From assembly GCA_026214975.1 (NCBI GenBank), contig CM047805.1, forward strand, positions 65,635,383 through 65,699,382: DNA of 64,000 bases. Reading direction: 5' to 3'. Origin of the DNA: Gentiana macrophylla. Lineage: Eukaryota; Streptophyta; Magnoliopsida; Gentianales; Gentianaceae. Position 1 is the stretch's first letter; every line of letters starts with the position of its first letter. The notes under the pieces are model-generated. The model was not told the origin of the DNA and did not search any database. It worked only from the letters and a program-made list of their open reading frames with translations. Of this stretch, positions 46,976-58,944 are shown piece by piece. Both the position numbers and the translations under genes were made by a program.

Positions 46976-48415
46976 CTCAGTTAACTCATTCTTATCCTAT
47001 GTACTTTTTGATTCGGATGCATCATGTTCCTTTGTAGCAAGTTCGCATGTTTTGAGGTTAGGTCTAGCTACATTTGAGGTAATTGATGACAAATTTATGC
47101 AACCATCGGGAGAGTTAGTACCATGTTCTAAGTTGTATAGAGATGTACCAATAGTGATTTTAGGAGTCAACTTGTCGGTTGACTTGATCGAGTTCCCTCT
47201 CGAGAACTTCGACGTTATTTTGGGTATGGATTGGTTGAACCGGCATAAAGCCAAAATTGACTGTGAGCAGAAGAAGGTGACTTTGAGAGGTCCTAAAGGG
47301 GTGCGGGTATCTTACAAGGGATTTGTGGATAAACCTAATGTGAAGATTATTCCGGTGATGACTTTGAGATCTCTCATCGAGAAAGGGCACCCGTTGTTTA
47401 TGTGTCACGTACATGATGTAAGCACGGGGGATCCTAAACTAGCGGACATTGATGTAGTCCGTGATTTTGGGGATGTATTCCCTGACGAGATACCAGGCAT
47501 GCCACCCCAGAGGGAGGTAGAGTTTGCAGTGGAGTTGGTGCCCGGGACCAGACCGATATCGAAAGCACCCTATCGTATGGCACCTAAGGAATTAGCAGAA
47601 CTAAAGGTACAATTGGAAGAACTGCTCGATAAGGGGTATATCCGACCGAGTGTATCACCATGGGGAGCACCGGTGTTGTTTGTGAAGAAGAAGGATGGAA
47701 GTATGCGGTCGTGTATTGATTACCGGGAACCGAACAACGTCACAGTGAAGAACAAGTATCCGTTACCTAGGATATATGATTTGTTCGATCAACTACGGGG
47801 GGCCGGTATTGTCTCGAAGATTGATTTGCGATCAGGGTATCACCCGGCTCGGGTAGCAGAGATGCGGATATTCCAAAGACCGCATTTCGCACGTGCACGG
47901 ACATTACGAATTCACGGTCATGCCTTTCGGATTGACCAACGCACGCAGCTGATTTTCATGGATTTGATGAACCGGGTATTCGAGACCCTACTTGGACGAT
48001 TTGTAGTAGTCTTTATTGGCGACATCCTGGTCTACTCTAAGACTAAGGAAGAACATGCCAAGCACCGAGGCTCAGATTGCAGATTTTACGGGAGAAACAA
48101 CTGTATGCGAAATTGTCGAAATGTGAATTCTGGTTGGAGCGAGTGGCATTTTTGGGGCATGTTGTCTCGAAAGACGGTGTATCCGTTGACCCGAGCAAGA
48201 TAGAGGCGGTGACGAGATGGCCAACACCTAAGAATGTTGCGGAAATTCGAAGCTTCTTGGGTTTGGCTGGATATTACCGAAGATTTGTAAAAGACTTTTC
48301 CAAGATTGCGAGGCCGATGACTGCATTAATGAAGAAAGAGAACCGGTTTAAGTGGGATGAAAAATGTGAGGCGTTCCAACCGCTTAAGGAACGGTTGACT
48401 ACAGCTCTATTTTAG
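46976..48415 (+). pseudogene. pol: Chromovirus protease and reverse transcriptase, broken
   Basis: The protease begins about 46985 with YVLFDSDAS. The family motif is D-S/T-G-A, so the third residue is changed (GAT at 47016). ILGMDWL near 47220 closes the domain. RT follows: APYRMAPKEL (47570), GYIRPSVSPWGAPVLFVKKKDG (47636-47701), KIDLRSGY near 47818. Between 47850 and 47960 the frame slips and returns, losing the PFGLTNA block from the main frame. The active site reads FIGD at 48012-48023 where the family has FIDD. A shift near 48060-48080 leads to the thumb/connection at 48077-48415, ending in a stop. Confidence 0.88.
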
Positions 48416-50338
48416 CACTACCAGAGGGTAATGAGGATATTGAGGTTTATACCGATCGTCGAAGAATGGTGCAGGTTGCGTCATCGATGCAACGGAGACG
48501 AGTGATCGCGTATGCATCGAGGCAGCTGAAACCATATGAGAGTAACTACCCGACTCACGACTTAGAGTTGGCAGCTGTGGTTTTCGCATTGAAGATATGG
48601 CGACACTATTTGTATGGAATAACTTTCAAGGTGTTTTCAGATCACAAGAGTCTGAAGTACATATTTACACAGAAGGAGCTCAACATGCGTCAAAGGCGTT
48701 GGTTGGAACTAATTAAAGATTATGACATGGAAATCCAATACCACGAATGGAAGGCCAATGTAGTGGCGGACGCTTTGAGTCGGAAATCGATTCATTCCTT
48801 GTGCGAGGAAGTAGCTCGGATCGATTGCGAGAAGAGTTGGACCGCATGGATATTTGTGTCATCCCAAAAGGCGGAGATAAAAGCGACTTTCGTCTTGCAA
48901 CCCGAATTATACGCTGAGATCCGGGCAAAACAAGTGGGTGACAGGGTAATTGAGGCAAAGAAGGCCAAGATTGGTACAGATGGAGCGGCTGATTTTACGT
49001 TACACGAGGATGGTAGTATCCGGTTTAAGGGTCGGTGGTGTGTACCAGCCGACGAAGAACTCAAGAGGCGGATCTTGAGTGAAGCTCATAGTACGCCTTA
49101 TTCGGTTCATCCGGGAGGAGACAAATTGTATAAAGACCTCAAGAAAACCTTTTGGTGGCCCAATATGAAACGCGAGGTAGCAGAATTTGTGTCAAAGTGC
49201 TTGACTTGTCAGAAGGTCAAGATTGAACATCGACGGCCACAGGGTATGCTGCAGCCGTTGGATGTGCCGGTTTGGAAGTGGGATTCCATCTCTATGGATT
49301 TTGTATGCGGATTACCAAGAGCCCTAAAGGGAATAATATGATTTGGGTCGTTGTGGATAGATCGACCAAAGCGGCGCATTTCATCCCGATCAAAGACACA
49401 CAGAGTAAGATGGAGTTGGGTGTGGCATACCGGAGAAATATTGTGAGACTACATGGTATACCCAAAGAAGATTGTGTCGAGATAGAGATGCGAGATTCAT
49501 ATCTCGGTTTTGGCAGGAGCTACAGGCAGCCTTGGGGACGGAGCTACGAATGAGTACAGCTTTTCACCCTGCTATCGATGGTCAGACGGAGAGGACCATA
49601 CAAACTTTAGAAGACATGTTGAGGGCGTGTGTGTTAGAATTCAAAGGCTCTTGGGAGGAAAAGCTCGATCTTATTGAGTTTTCATACAACAACAGTTACC
49701 ATGCCAGTATTAATATGGCACCTTTTGAGGCACTTTATGGTAGGAAGTGCAAAAGTCCGGTTTGTTGGGACGATTCGTCCGAGGAAGTGATTTTGGGACC
49801 GCAGATGATCGAAGATACGATTAAGCAGGTGCAGATAATCCGAGAAAAGATGAAGGCTTCCCAGGATAGGCAGAAGAGCTATGCAGACTTACACCGACGG
49901 GATATTGAGTTCGCCGTGGGCGATAAGGTATTACTACGAGTATCACCAACCAGAGGAGTGATGCGTTTTGGCAAAAAGGGGAAGTTGAGTCCCAAGTACG
50001 TGGGGCCATATGAGATCTTGGACCGCATAGGTGAAGTGGCATACCGATTAGCTTTGCCGCCGGCGTTGGATAAAGTGCATAACGTGTTCCATGTATCTCA
50101 ATTGCGCAAGTACGTGAGTGATCCTTCTCACGTGATCGAACCGGAGGTGGTTGAGCTAGACCAGTCCTTGACCTACGAGGAGGTACCGGTGCGAGATATT
50201 AGATACCAAGGTATGGAAAAAAAGGGACGTGAGGTTAGCATCGTCAAGGTCTTATGGTTCAACCATGCCACCGAGGAGGCGACATACGGGAAGTCGAGGA
50301 TGCTATGCGGCAGACGCGTACCGCATTTGTTCTCCTAA
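48416..50338 (+). pseudogene. pol: Chromovirus RNase H, integrase and chromodomain, broken
   Basis: RNase H occupies about 48430-48790 ([25 protein letters not shown]). Integrase follows: the HHCC finger near 49080-49220 (H..., HPGG, CLTCQK), first catalytic Asp in MDFVCGLP near 49300, then a frameshift near 49335. The second Asp (RDARF, about 49485) and the Glu of GQTERTIQTLEDML (about 49580) lie in the next frame, which stays open from 49472 to the stop at 50338. The end has VHNVFHVSQLRKY and a chromodomain-like segment with VKVLWFNH and EEATYGKS (about 50200-50300). Chromodomains target integration to marked chromatin in this family. Confidence 0.9.
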
Positions 50339-50476
50339 GGTATGCAATTTTCAAGCCTTGCACGTTAAGTCCTTTTGCTTATCTTCGGGGACGAAGGGTG
50401 TTTTAAGGGGGGGTGGATCAACGCCCGGTACGAACCTGAACTTCGAGGACGAAGTTTTGTCTTAAGGGGGGGAGGA
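50339..50476 (+). other. Chromovirus 3' UTR and polypurine tract
   Basis: Two GGGGACGAAG / GAGGACGAAG stretches, typical of this clade, precede a tract of A and G (50462-50476) that borders the 3' LTR. Confidence 0.8.
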
Positions 50477-52274
50477 TGTAATATCCCGAAATTTTGACTT
50501 ACTAATTAATTAATAAAGGATCTAATTATTTGGGAAATTATGGGATTTATTAATTTTTGGAGGGATTTATTAATAATTAAAAAGGAGTTTTAATTAAAAA
50601 GGATTTATTTATTAATAAATTAAAAGGATTTTCACTCCTTTTTCCTCCTTATTTTCCCCAAAACACAAAATTTTCAGCTCCAAACCTCCCTTGCCGTCGG
50701 CCCTTGTAAGGAAGAAGGAGAGAAAAATCTCTCCTTGGTGTTTAGGGATTAAATGCGTAAATCGAATCGCATTTGTTTCCTTTTATAGATTCGAGCCGTT
50801 GAGGATCGTTTCTTGCTTAGCAAGGGCTTTCAAGAACGCAGCAATTCGGTAAGGATAATTCTATCTTTGTCAAAATTTTAACTTGATGCTGTAAAAGTTC
50901 AATTTAAGACTTCTATGCTTGTGTGCCACGGTTTTGGTGTGTTAAACGTTCCTAGTAGTGTGTTTTTGTGTTAGTTAAAATCTACGATCTATATGATACC
51001 TTTGTATGGAGTTTTCGGGCTAAAGTGTTGTTTTTTCTTTGTGTTGTGGAGAAACGGCTCGAGAAATTGCGTAGAGAGCTTTTAGGGTTTTAGTTGAAAC
51101 CCAGCCGACGGGCGTCGCTTGAGAGGACGGGCGCCCGGGCTTGGTCTCAACTCAGCACGGGCGTCCGGATTCTGGGCGGGCGTCGAAGGACTACTTTTGA
51201 TTCAAGATGTAAAGTTTTACGGTGGACGGGCGTCCAAGTATAATGGACGGACGCCCAGTGCTAAAATCGATTCGAGGATGTAACAGTTTCGGGCCTGCCT
51301 CGAGATCTTGGACGGGCGTCTACTTTTCCAAACGGGCGCCCAACATTTCGAGGACGGGCGTCAGGTTTAAATGTTTTCTTCTTTGTTAGTTATGGATAAA
51401 CCTTACGAGCATGTTTTGTAAGTTGTGTTTGGATGAGACAACGGTATTGGTAACATTGGGTTTTGGATTATGGGCATTGGAGTTCGTAGACCCGTAGTGG
51501 TTGGGCCGGATAGGGTAGCTCCCAAAGCCGTAAACCCGGGAAGGTTTCTTACGACTTCAATGACCCTACGTGTTTGGGGAGTTGCAGATGATGATGGTCG
51601 GGCCGGATAGGGTAGTACCCGAAGCCGGGAACCCGGAAGGTTTCCTTGCACCTCAAAGACGTGATGGTCCATCTAGTATGGTACCATTGGATGACCTTTA
51701 GACCCTCCTCTCTCAGGGCTTTACCCTCACTTTTGAGGATGTGCACATTCGGGACCTTTAGGTGGCTAGTTGTGATGTTTGGTATACGTTATGGGCGAGT
51801 CGTAACTTTTATAGATTGGTTGGGTCCTTCATAAATTGGTGGTACTTTTCATGGGTTGGTTTTACCTTACGTATACTAGATTTATTCTTACTCAACTTTA
51901 TAGTTGACGGTTTTGCTTTCGTTTGACCCTGCTATGATCCATTTATGGGGAGCAGATTCTTAGCAGGTACTTCTATGGATGTTTGCTTGTTGCCGGGATG
52001 TCGCGGGGTTTGAGAGCCACGTAGTCGCAGTCACATGTTTTCTACATTATTTGGAATTTTAAATTTTAAAGATTTTGACGTTCCGCATAATTTCATTTTC
52101 TTCAGGATACTTGTATTCACTTTAAATACTTTCTTTTAAAATAATGAATGGTGAATGTTTATTTTCTTTCTGTTGTGGAATGTTGCATGTTACCGCCACG
52201 ACTGTGTGTCGTGATGAGTGGCACTACGGTGACCAATACCGGCGGCCGACGGGATTGGAAATCGGGGTGTTACA
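50477..52274 (+). repeat. Chromovirus 3' LTR
   Basis: 1798 bp, TGTAATATCC...GTGTTACA. It carries the same motif array (51107-51365). It differs from the 5' LTR mainly by one- or two-base gains and losses. A short replaced segment lies at about 50748-50775. Confidence 0.95.
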
Positions 52275-52279
52275 CTGAT

Positions 52280-53103
52280 TATTAGTCCATGGTCCCCGAC
52301 ATGCCTCCAATATAGCATAACTATTCTCGGACGTCGAATCCTAATAAAATTAATTTAGTTCTTGTTAGAATTTAATTAAAACGATGTGTGAATTAATTGT
52401 TTAGTGGAATATTAAATTAGTTGGGCTAAATAATTAAATATGTGAAAAAGACATTTTTCATAATCTTGGCCCAATTTGGTGTGTATAGTCGAAAATAATA
52501 TTGACTAGGTCAAGAAGATAATTTTCGGCCATTGTCTTAGTGAGCAAGAAATTGGTTTTCTTGTGGATTAATAAGACATGTGCACAAAATATTTATTGGA
52601 TAAATATTTATGGTAAGAAATAAAGATAAATATTATTATAGATTTGTTCTACAATATTATGACATTATCTTTTATTTATTGGATTTATTTATTTGCAAAA
52701 TAAAATCCTTGGAGGACAAGGATTACTCTCCTATATAAAGAGAGTTCTCCCAAGCCTAATACACACTAGAAATTTCGACTTCATCTCTTAGAGAGAGGAA
52801 GAAATAATTTTCGGCCAAGGGGAGAGAAAGAGAAAATCTTGGAGATTTTCCGGGTAGCGTATCGGAAGGATTCGAGACGAGGATTTCCTTCCACCGGGAG
52901 TTGCTTGGATCACACATGCGGAAGATCGTGGTGCTCTTCACACCATCCTTTCATTCTTCCTATAGCGGTGCTTCAACATGGATTTTGAGATCCAAGAGGT
53001 ATGTTCTACAACCCCCTTGTAGAGTAGATCTAGTAATTTTATTACGTGTAAATTATAGATCTAGATCCTTAAATCGCTTCCGTTGCGGATGGTATTACTA
53101 ACA
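52280..53103 (+). repeat. B2 5' LTR, right part
   Basis: It resumes after the chromovirus. A TATATAAA box lies at 52732-52739, and the LTR ends CTAACA. Short readable stretches in the transcribed part (about 52790-53000) are repeated in the 3' LTR but show no conserved ORF. Confidence 0.9.
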
Positions 53104-53104
53104 G

Positions 53105-53117
53105 TGGTATCGGAGCC
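53105..53117 (+). other. B2 primer binding site
   Basis: TGGTATCGGAGCC two bases after the LTR, tRNA-Met type. Confidence 0.85.
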
Positions 53118-55415
53118 TGGTGATCTATATTTATACGTATAAAATATTAGATCTAAGGAGTGGAATATGCATGTGTAGATTGCATTATTTTCGTTTTTTA
53201 TTTTTTATTTTCGAAAATATCATGGATATATGCCTTGTGATTGTCGTGGTTGAAGAGATGGATTGGAGTTGGTATTGTTTACCCGTAGATCTATTTTGTA
53301 GCTCTTTTGATTAGTATCACTTGAGCATAGGACTTGTAATTTAATTTTATGCAACTCGAAAATTGTAAAGATGGCTCTTTTGTAATTTTAATTTTGATCC
53401 GGGTTCGAGACGACGAAGATGATGTGTAGAAGATCATGGTGTTGAAGATCATCAAGATAATGCAATAAAAGGTAAAACGAGAGGAGGCCGATTGTTGATT
53501 TTATTTTATTGGTCACGGCAATTTTTCTTTTTAAACATGCGGCAAGTATTTGTTCTAGCCTTCTAGGTCAAAATTTTAAGGCCATGATTTGTTCAAAACA
53601 GTCTATATAGCCAATTTCCCCATTTTTTGTTTTGCTTCACCTAATTTTGCATGGCCGAAAGGCATGCAGCATTAAAAAAAAAAAAAAATAGTTTTTTTTA
53701 TAATAATTCTGCCGTGAAGAAGAAAAAAAAAAGTTTTTTTTTCATTAACTTTGGCTGAGGGCCTGTTATTAAAAAAAAGTTTTTTTTTAAAAACAATTTG
53801 ATAATATAGATATATTTTTTAATATATTGGTATATTACAGCCTCCTCTCCTCGTTGTTCATGGTTCGTGTCGAGATCGAAGGTTGGAGATCCGAAAGTTT
53901 CAAGATCAAGATCGAAGATCGAGATTTGAAGACTTAGATTAAATTTTTACTTTTCCTTAGAAAATAGGTTAGTCGGGGGTACCAACAATCCATCTCGGTG
54001 TTTAAATTTTCCGCAATTTATTTTTTATGTGTTTGATCATAAAATAGATATAAATCGGAATTACCATGACATACATCATATCATAAATCCACTCCATGCA
54101 TACATGTAGAATTTTAATTTTGGTAATTAAAATAGGCATGTATACAAACTCACGTAATTAGTTGAAATTTTATTAATATGTGGTAATTAATTAATTTAGT
54201 AACTAATTAAAGATCCGAGGACGGGTTATGAAATCGTTAAGCCTTTCGGTGTGTGTTCTTGGTGAACCACCGTAAAAGCCCAAACGAGATCACGTTTTCA
54301 ATTCGTAGTGTCTACGGGATTGAATGATGGTAAAAGAACAATAAATCTTGGATAAAAACGGTTCGCTTATAGGTTGGGTGGTCAACTGAGCTGGGCTCGA
54401 CCGACTTAACCCTCCTAGTGTGATGTATGCACGGGGTCCGGCAAGACTAAGCTACCACCAAATGAGAGAGGGTGATTCCTTCTTATCTCAATGGGGCTCT
54501 CTTGACCCGACTTCGTCCGACTGTCACATATGTTCCAACGAATAGGACGGGTAGGCTTGCCTACGTTACCGACACCATTCGGAATCCTTGATTTGGTGCG
54601 CTTTTATGTTAACATCAAAAAGACGTGGTTAGTTAACCCACCTCCACTTCCAAAAATATTGAGTGGGAGCGGGGGAGGCGACAGCCAACCCCACGGCCTC
54701 TACTATAGATACAAGTAAGTGAGAGAAGGTTGACGCCTTGCGGCGCTTTAATTTCGTCCCCCTACGGATGGTGTTCACCCCTATCAACATTCATGGCTTG
54801 GTCTCCGAAAGGATAGGATTTCCGGGTACTCGTCGGGTCACTGCCCTATCCTACGACGGCACACTTGGGGCGTACCTAAGAGATCCGATATAGTAGGTCA
54901 CACTCATCAAAGGATATTCTTGATAATATCTAGGCTAAAAAAGGAAGGTAGTCAATGAATAAAGGGATGTTCGATTCTCGTGGGATGTTCGATTCTCACA
55001 AGTTATTCATTGATGAGATTGTCTCGATTTAACCGTCATCTCTTTGACCTACCTTACGGCGGCACTAAGATGCGAGGTTAAAACCTTGGAATGGTAGAGT
55101 AGACTTAATTTTAGTTTACAATTCCTAAAATAAACTTATATAGTAGTGTTAAACTTGAATTAATATATGTCATTTTATTTGCAGCATTATATCCCTTACT
55201 AAATTGCTTAAAAATTAATAATTGACTAGTATTGAATTTGGTAAATAAGTGGAAAGTAACTAGGACATTGAATTAGTTAATCGATAATGCAATTATTTTT
55301 CGAAAGAGATATTTTCTCTTAAGCCTTTTAAAAACTAGAGTGACATATAGGTAAGTCACTAGTGTCATTCGTGTCAAACGGAAGACAAACTTAGTTTGAT
55401 CAAAGGTGATTGCGG
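53118..55415 (+). other. B2 leader and gag-position region, no frame recognised
   Basis: A and T runs at 53660-53820. Blocks shared with B1 occur throughout (leader; CACGGCCTCTACT near 54698; AAGCCTTTTAAAAAC near 55320). This is where gag should be, but I could not find a knuckle or UBN2-like residues. Confidence 0.55.
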
Positions 55416-55800
55416 ACTTTGAAATTCTTCTAGTGAATTTTGAGTGTGTAGTGATTACACGAGTAATTTTCTAATTGAAAAATCGGAAAATCATGAAGTG
55501 TTACTAGAACATTAGAAAAGTGTAACTGACTACACACGTAACCATTCTAATTGAAAAACCGGAAAGTCATGAAATGTCGCTAGTTGGACGATATTTGGAA
55601 TCGATGAACTGGTGGGAGTTCTATGATTTGTTGTTTTTCTGGAAACATTGGAACTATGTACGAAAGATTTTCTAAATCGAAAAAATCGGAAAATCATAAA
55701 AAATAAAGCATTGCTCGTTAGACGGTATTTGGAACCGATAAACTAGTGGGAGCTTTAATGTTATGATTTGTTGTTTTTTTCTGGTATATTAGAAAATCCT
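55416..55800 (+). repeat. Tandem repeats in B2, counterpart of 41393-42010
   Basis: Two to three units with GGAAARTCATGA, GACGRTATTTGGAAYCGATRAACT and TGATTTGTTGTTTTT. The first unit is shortened. Confidence 0.75.
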
Positions 55801-56440
55801 AGAAGTCCCGATGAGTAACACTCGAAATAGACATCCCACGGTTCAAGAGTAGTGTCTACTCAAACGAACATTGGTTCAAGTTCAAGCATTTCCATTCACG
55901 TAAAGAATGGGAGAATATGTCTAAAAGTGTTAGTCATCTAAACTGAGAAAACTTTAAGGCTGAACCGAAAATTAATTAACTGAAAATCATAGGATAAGGA
56001 CAGTGATTTTGAATCACCAACCTATGAATCCTTGGCGATTTTCTCGAGCTAAGTTCTTTGGAAGAACAAGGTAGCGGTGCATTTAACGATTAAAAGAGTA
56101 AACAACGGGCAGTTAATTTTAGCTAGAATAGTGGGAGTGATATAAGGAAATGAATCTCGGATTCAACCCTTGGATATCGCGGAAAATTTATTTTCGGTTT
56201 AAGATTCGTTGGAACGAATGGATTTACCTTCTATTCGATAATTTGTTTGTCGTATAGAAAGTGAATATACCATTTGTAGTACGATTCCAAGACTCGGACT
56301 TTTGTTTGATAAAGTCAAAACCACTTAGAACTGCTGAAATATGTATATAAAACACATCTTAAAAACTATTAAAAGCAATTGGTTTCGATATTTAGATAAA
56401 CGCTTCTTCATATTCCATAGTTAGTGCATAGTCCCTAAAA
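55801..56440 (+). other. B2 non-coding block
   Basis: No feature seen. It aligns to B1 (42800-42920 and 60767-61270) across the B2 insertion point, which gives the empty-site sequence. Confidence 0.5.
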
Positions 56441-58750
56441 GACAAGACCTGAAGACTGGCTTAGGGTTATTCCTTTCTCCCAGTCTGGTTATATTGTCTC
56501 AAAGGTTCAATGACTAAGTTTCCTTTCAATCGGGAAAGGATAATGGTTATAAAGAAGTAACATAGCTTGTTCATGACGACCTTCGGGGTCTGATACAAGC
56601 TAGTAGGAGCTTCCGAGTAGTGACTTCTTGTCTGATAACTATTCAAACACTCCGGTAAGTTTATCCAAAATATTTTAAGGTGTCTCTGATTTTGTCGGAG
56701 ATGGTGTATTCTATACTCAGAAATGGGCCATCACATAGTCCTAGGGACTGATGATCGGCCTGCCTCATAGTGAAATGCTTTCACTAAGGGAGAAACCGTT
56801 GAATTGCTTTACATAGTTGTAGATGTGCTACAATACACTGCTTAACTCAGTAAAGATATTAGAAGCAAAATTTCGGTTTACATTGAAGTGTAAGACCGAG
56901 AAGTCTACCTAGAATATACTTTGGAATTTACGGATAAGGTGTGGATTCGGTTCACCTCACTTCCATAAATATAAGCATTTAGCACATGGTGCTTGAAGGT
57001 AGATCTGGGAATTTCGCGCACACGTTCGGTCAATGACCAATCGTTATATATCTTGTAGCATTGAGAAAAAGGTTTGTTATAAGATTCTTGAGATCGGGAA
57101 GGGACTGTCATAATGTTGCGTCCTTTCTGATAGAGTCTATGACCAGTAAAACCTTAAACCTTGAAGTACGTTTACTCAAGGTAGTTACTAACTGATTAAA
57201 ATCAGACCACATCCAACATTGGTTGTTGGTGCTGACACTAAAATACTACTGAACTAGATCAGAAAGTCGATCCACCCAGAATGTAGTGGGAGTATGGTTT
57301 CTTCATTGCCCATTGCGGGTTCTGAGGACTTAATGGCCTACAGGAACGATTGATGACCTATGGCTCTTTTGTGAGCTGTATAGGATTCTGATAATAGAGG
57401 TTGGTTTACAAGCCATAACCCTACGAATGGAGTTTGGTACTCCAGAGCTGTTCATACTCTTGTAGAACCACCTGAGTGTCTCAGGCCCAGTGGGAGTAAT
57501 TGGATCTACATGGAAAAGAGAAGAATGATTAGGAAGTTCATCTTTCAGTGAAAAGCTTAGTGGTCTAGGGGTGATTCCCTAAGAAGTAGAGAGTTAATCA
57601 GACCTTGGACTCTCTTACCACTTAGTATTGCATGATTTCGTTCGAAAGCAGAAAATAGGAGTGATTCCCTGAGACTTTCTTGCCAAACAAACGGATTCTG
57701 GATTCATTCGGAACAAAAGGGTATTTTCTTATGAACTTATGACAGGATGACTGTCAAGGCTTATGTCCTTTGTGGATAAAAAGAAACCTCTCGGTCATTG
57801 GAAGTCATATATTTCTATAATATGTGGATTTGACCAGAATATTGATAAGTCTTTTGTAGACTGGATATCAATTTTAGAACAGTAGTGAATATATACATAT
57901 ATTAGTGTTTGTGAAGGATAACACTGCACCAGTTGGAATCAACATGGTGTGTAATCTGAAGTCAGAATCTGACAATGCCATAGTTCTCTGCAACAGAGAT
58001 TTGGACAATATTCTAAAGAGTTTGTCTCGGTCGAATTCATTAGAATCAGTCACTGGTTTCCCATCCATCTTATTGGTTAAGATGATGCATCTGTGTATGC
58101 AACATTCAACGAGGAATTTCTACCCTATGCCTCAAGAATGACTCTCTAATCTTCGGATCAAGAGAAATGGGATAAATTCTCTTTCTAGTAAGAGATGGTC
58201 AGGTTATTGAACGTCAACTTTGATCAAATCTTAGATTCAGCGGTTAACAAAGCAAGTTTAGTATGTCCTTTAGTATCTTGAAGAGAACGAGGAATAATAT
58301 ACGGACATATTCATGTGTAAACATGGATATGTGTGATACACTGATTTTGACTTTAAGTCAGATTGAGGATGATCGTTAAGTCGATCTCGGGCTCAGTATT
58401 TACTCTTTTGTTGAAGCTATTGCCTGGAGGAATCCAGCAACACCAACTCGACTTTAACTAGTTGGATGATTAGCGGCTTTTGTAGTAGCTAGAGAGGCGA
58501 TATAGCTTAAAGATTTCCTTTTCATATCTGGGAGTGATTCTAGATTTGGAAGCCGATACCACATCATTGTGCAAACGATGAAGGGGTAGCTTATAAGGAT
58601 TTTCAAAATCACTAGAGGTCAAAATCATATTGGGAAGGTACCATATGATTAGATGGACCGGTATCGTTTCGATTCTATGGATCGTCTCGAGCCGACAACC
58701 TGATTAATCATTAAGACCCATGATATTTTGATGTAGGTACTCCCTGAGTC
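56441..58750 (+). pseudogene. pol: Heavily decayed copia pol of B2
   Basis: Small, shifted stretches follow the copia order. CLKGSMTKFPFN near 56508 corresponds to the end of GAG-pre-integrase. An integrase-like stretch near 56565-56600 has lost its reading frame. EPPECLRPSGSNWIYMEKRR near 57465-57525 corresponds to the RT start (usually EPPEGV.PIGCKWIYK). SRSWKSY near 57795 and GFDQNIDKSFV near 57835 precede the YVDD position, which reads FVKD near 57908. AAFVVAREAI near 58470 corresponds to RNase H. Almost every catalytic position is lost. The assignment is by eye. Confidence 0.65.
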
Positions 58751-58930
58751 ACTGACCTATCCTACGACGGCACACTCGGAGTGTACTTTGTCATCTACAA
58801 TGGTTATGATATGCTTAATGGGTACTAGACTACGGGATGGGTCTCCATTGCTTTAGAGCAAGTGGGAGATGTAGTTTGTTGTAGTTTAAATAATAGGGTG
58901 TGCTCTAAAATAATTAATCACATGCTTTCG

Positions 58931-58944
58931 TGCAAGTGGGAGAT
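58931..58944 (+). other. Polypurine tract of B2
   Basis: GTGCAAGTGGGAGATT, a common copia tract, adjoins the 3' LTR. A second AAGTGGGAGAT stands at about 58860. Confidence 0.8.

Larger units (their letters stand above)
43687..52274 (+). mobile_element. Chromovirus-like Ty3/gypsy element (Tekay/Del type) in B2 LTR
   Basis: LTRs TGTAATATCC...GTGTTACA, 1.80 kb each, target duplication CTGAT (43682-43686, 52275-52279), tRNA-Met-like PBS, polypurine tract. Domain order protease, RT, RNase H, integrase, then a chromodomain-like C-terminus marks a chromovirus. The closest match in my memory is the Tekay/Del clade; this needs a tree. Gag and pol have several frameshifts. Confidence 0.93.

Noticed and set aside
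52756..52941. Small conserved minus-strand ORF (also 60420-60605)
   Set aside because: It is conserved only because it lies in two LTR copies of the same element; no homology or start context.
53118..58944. Primary non-coding LARD-type internal region in B2
   Set aside because: Short copia pol fragments in the right order (CLKGSMTK, EPPECLRP...NWIY, GFDQNIDK) show that it derives from pol, although the region may now be non-coding in the family.
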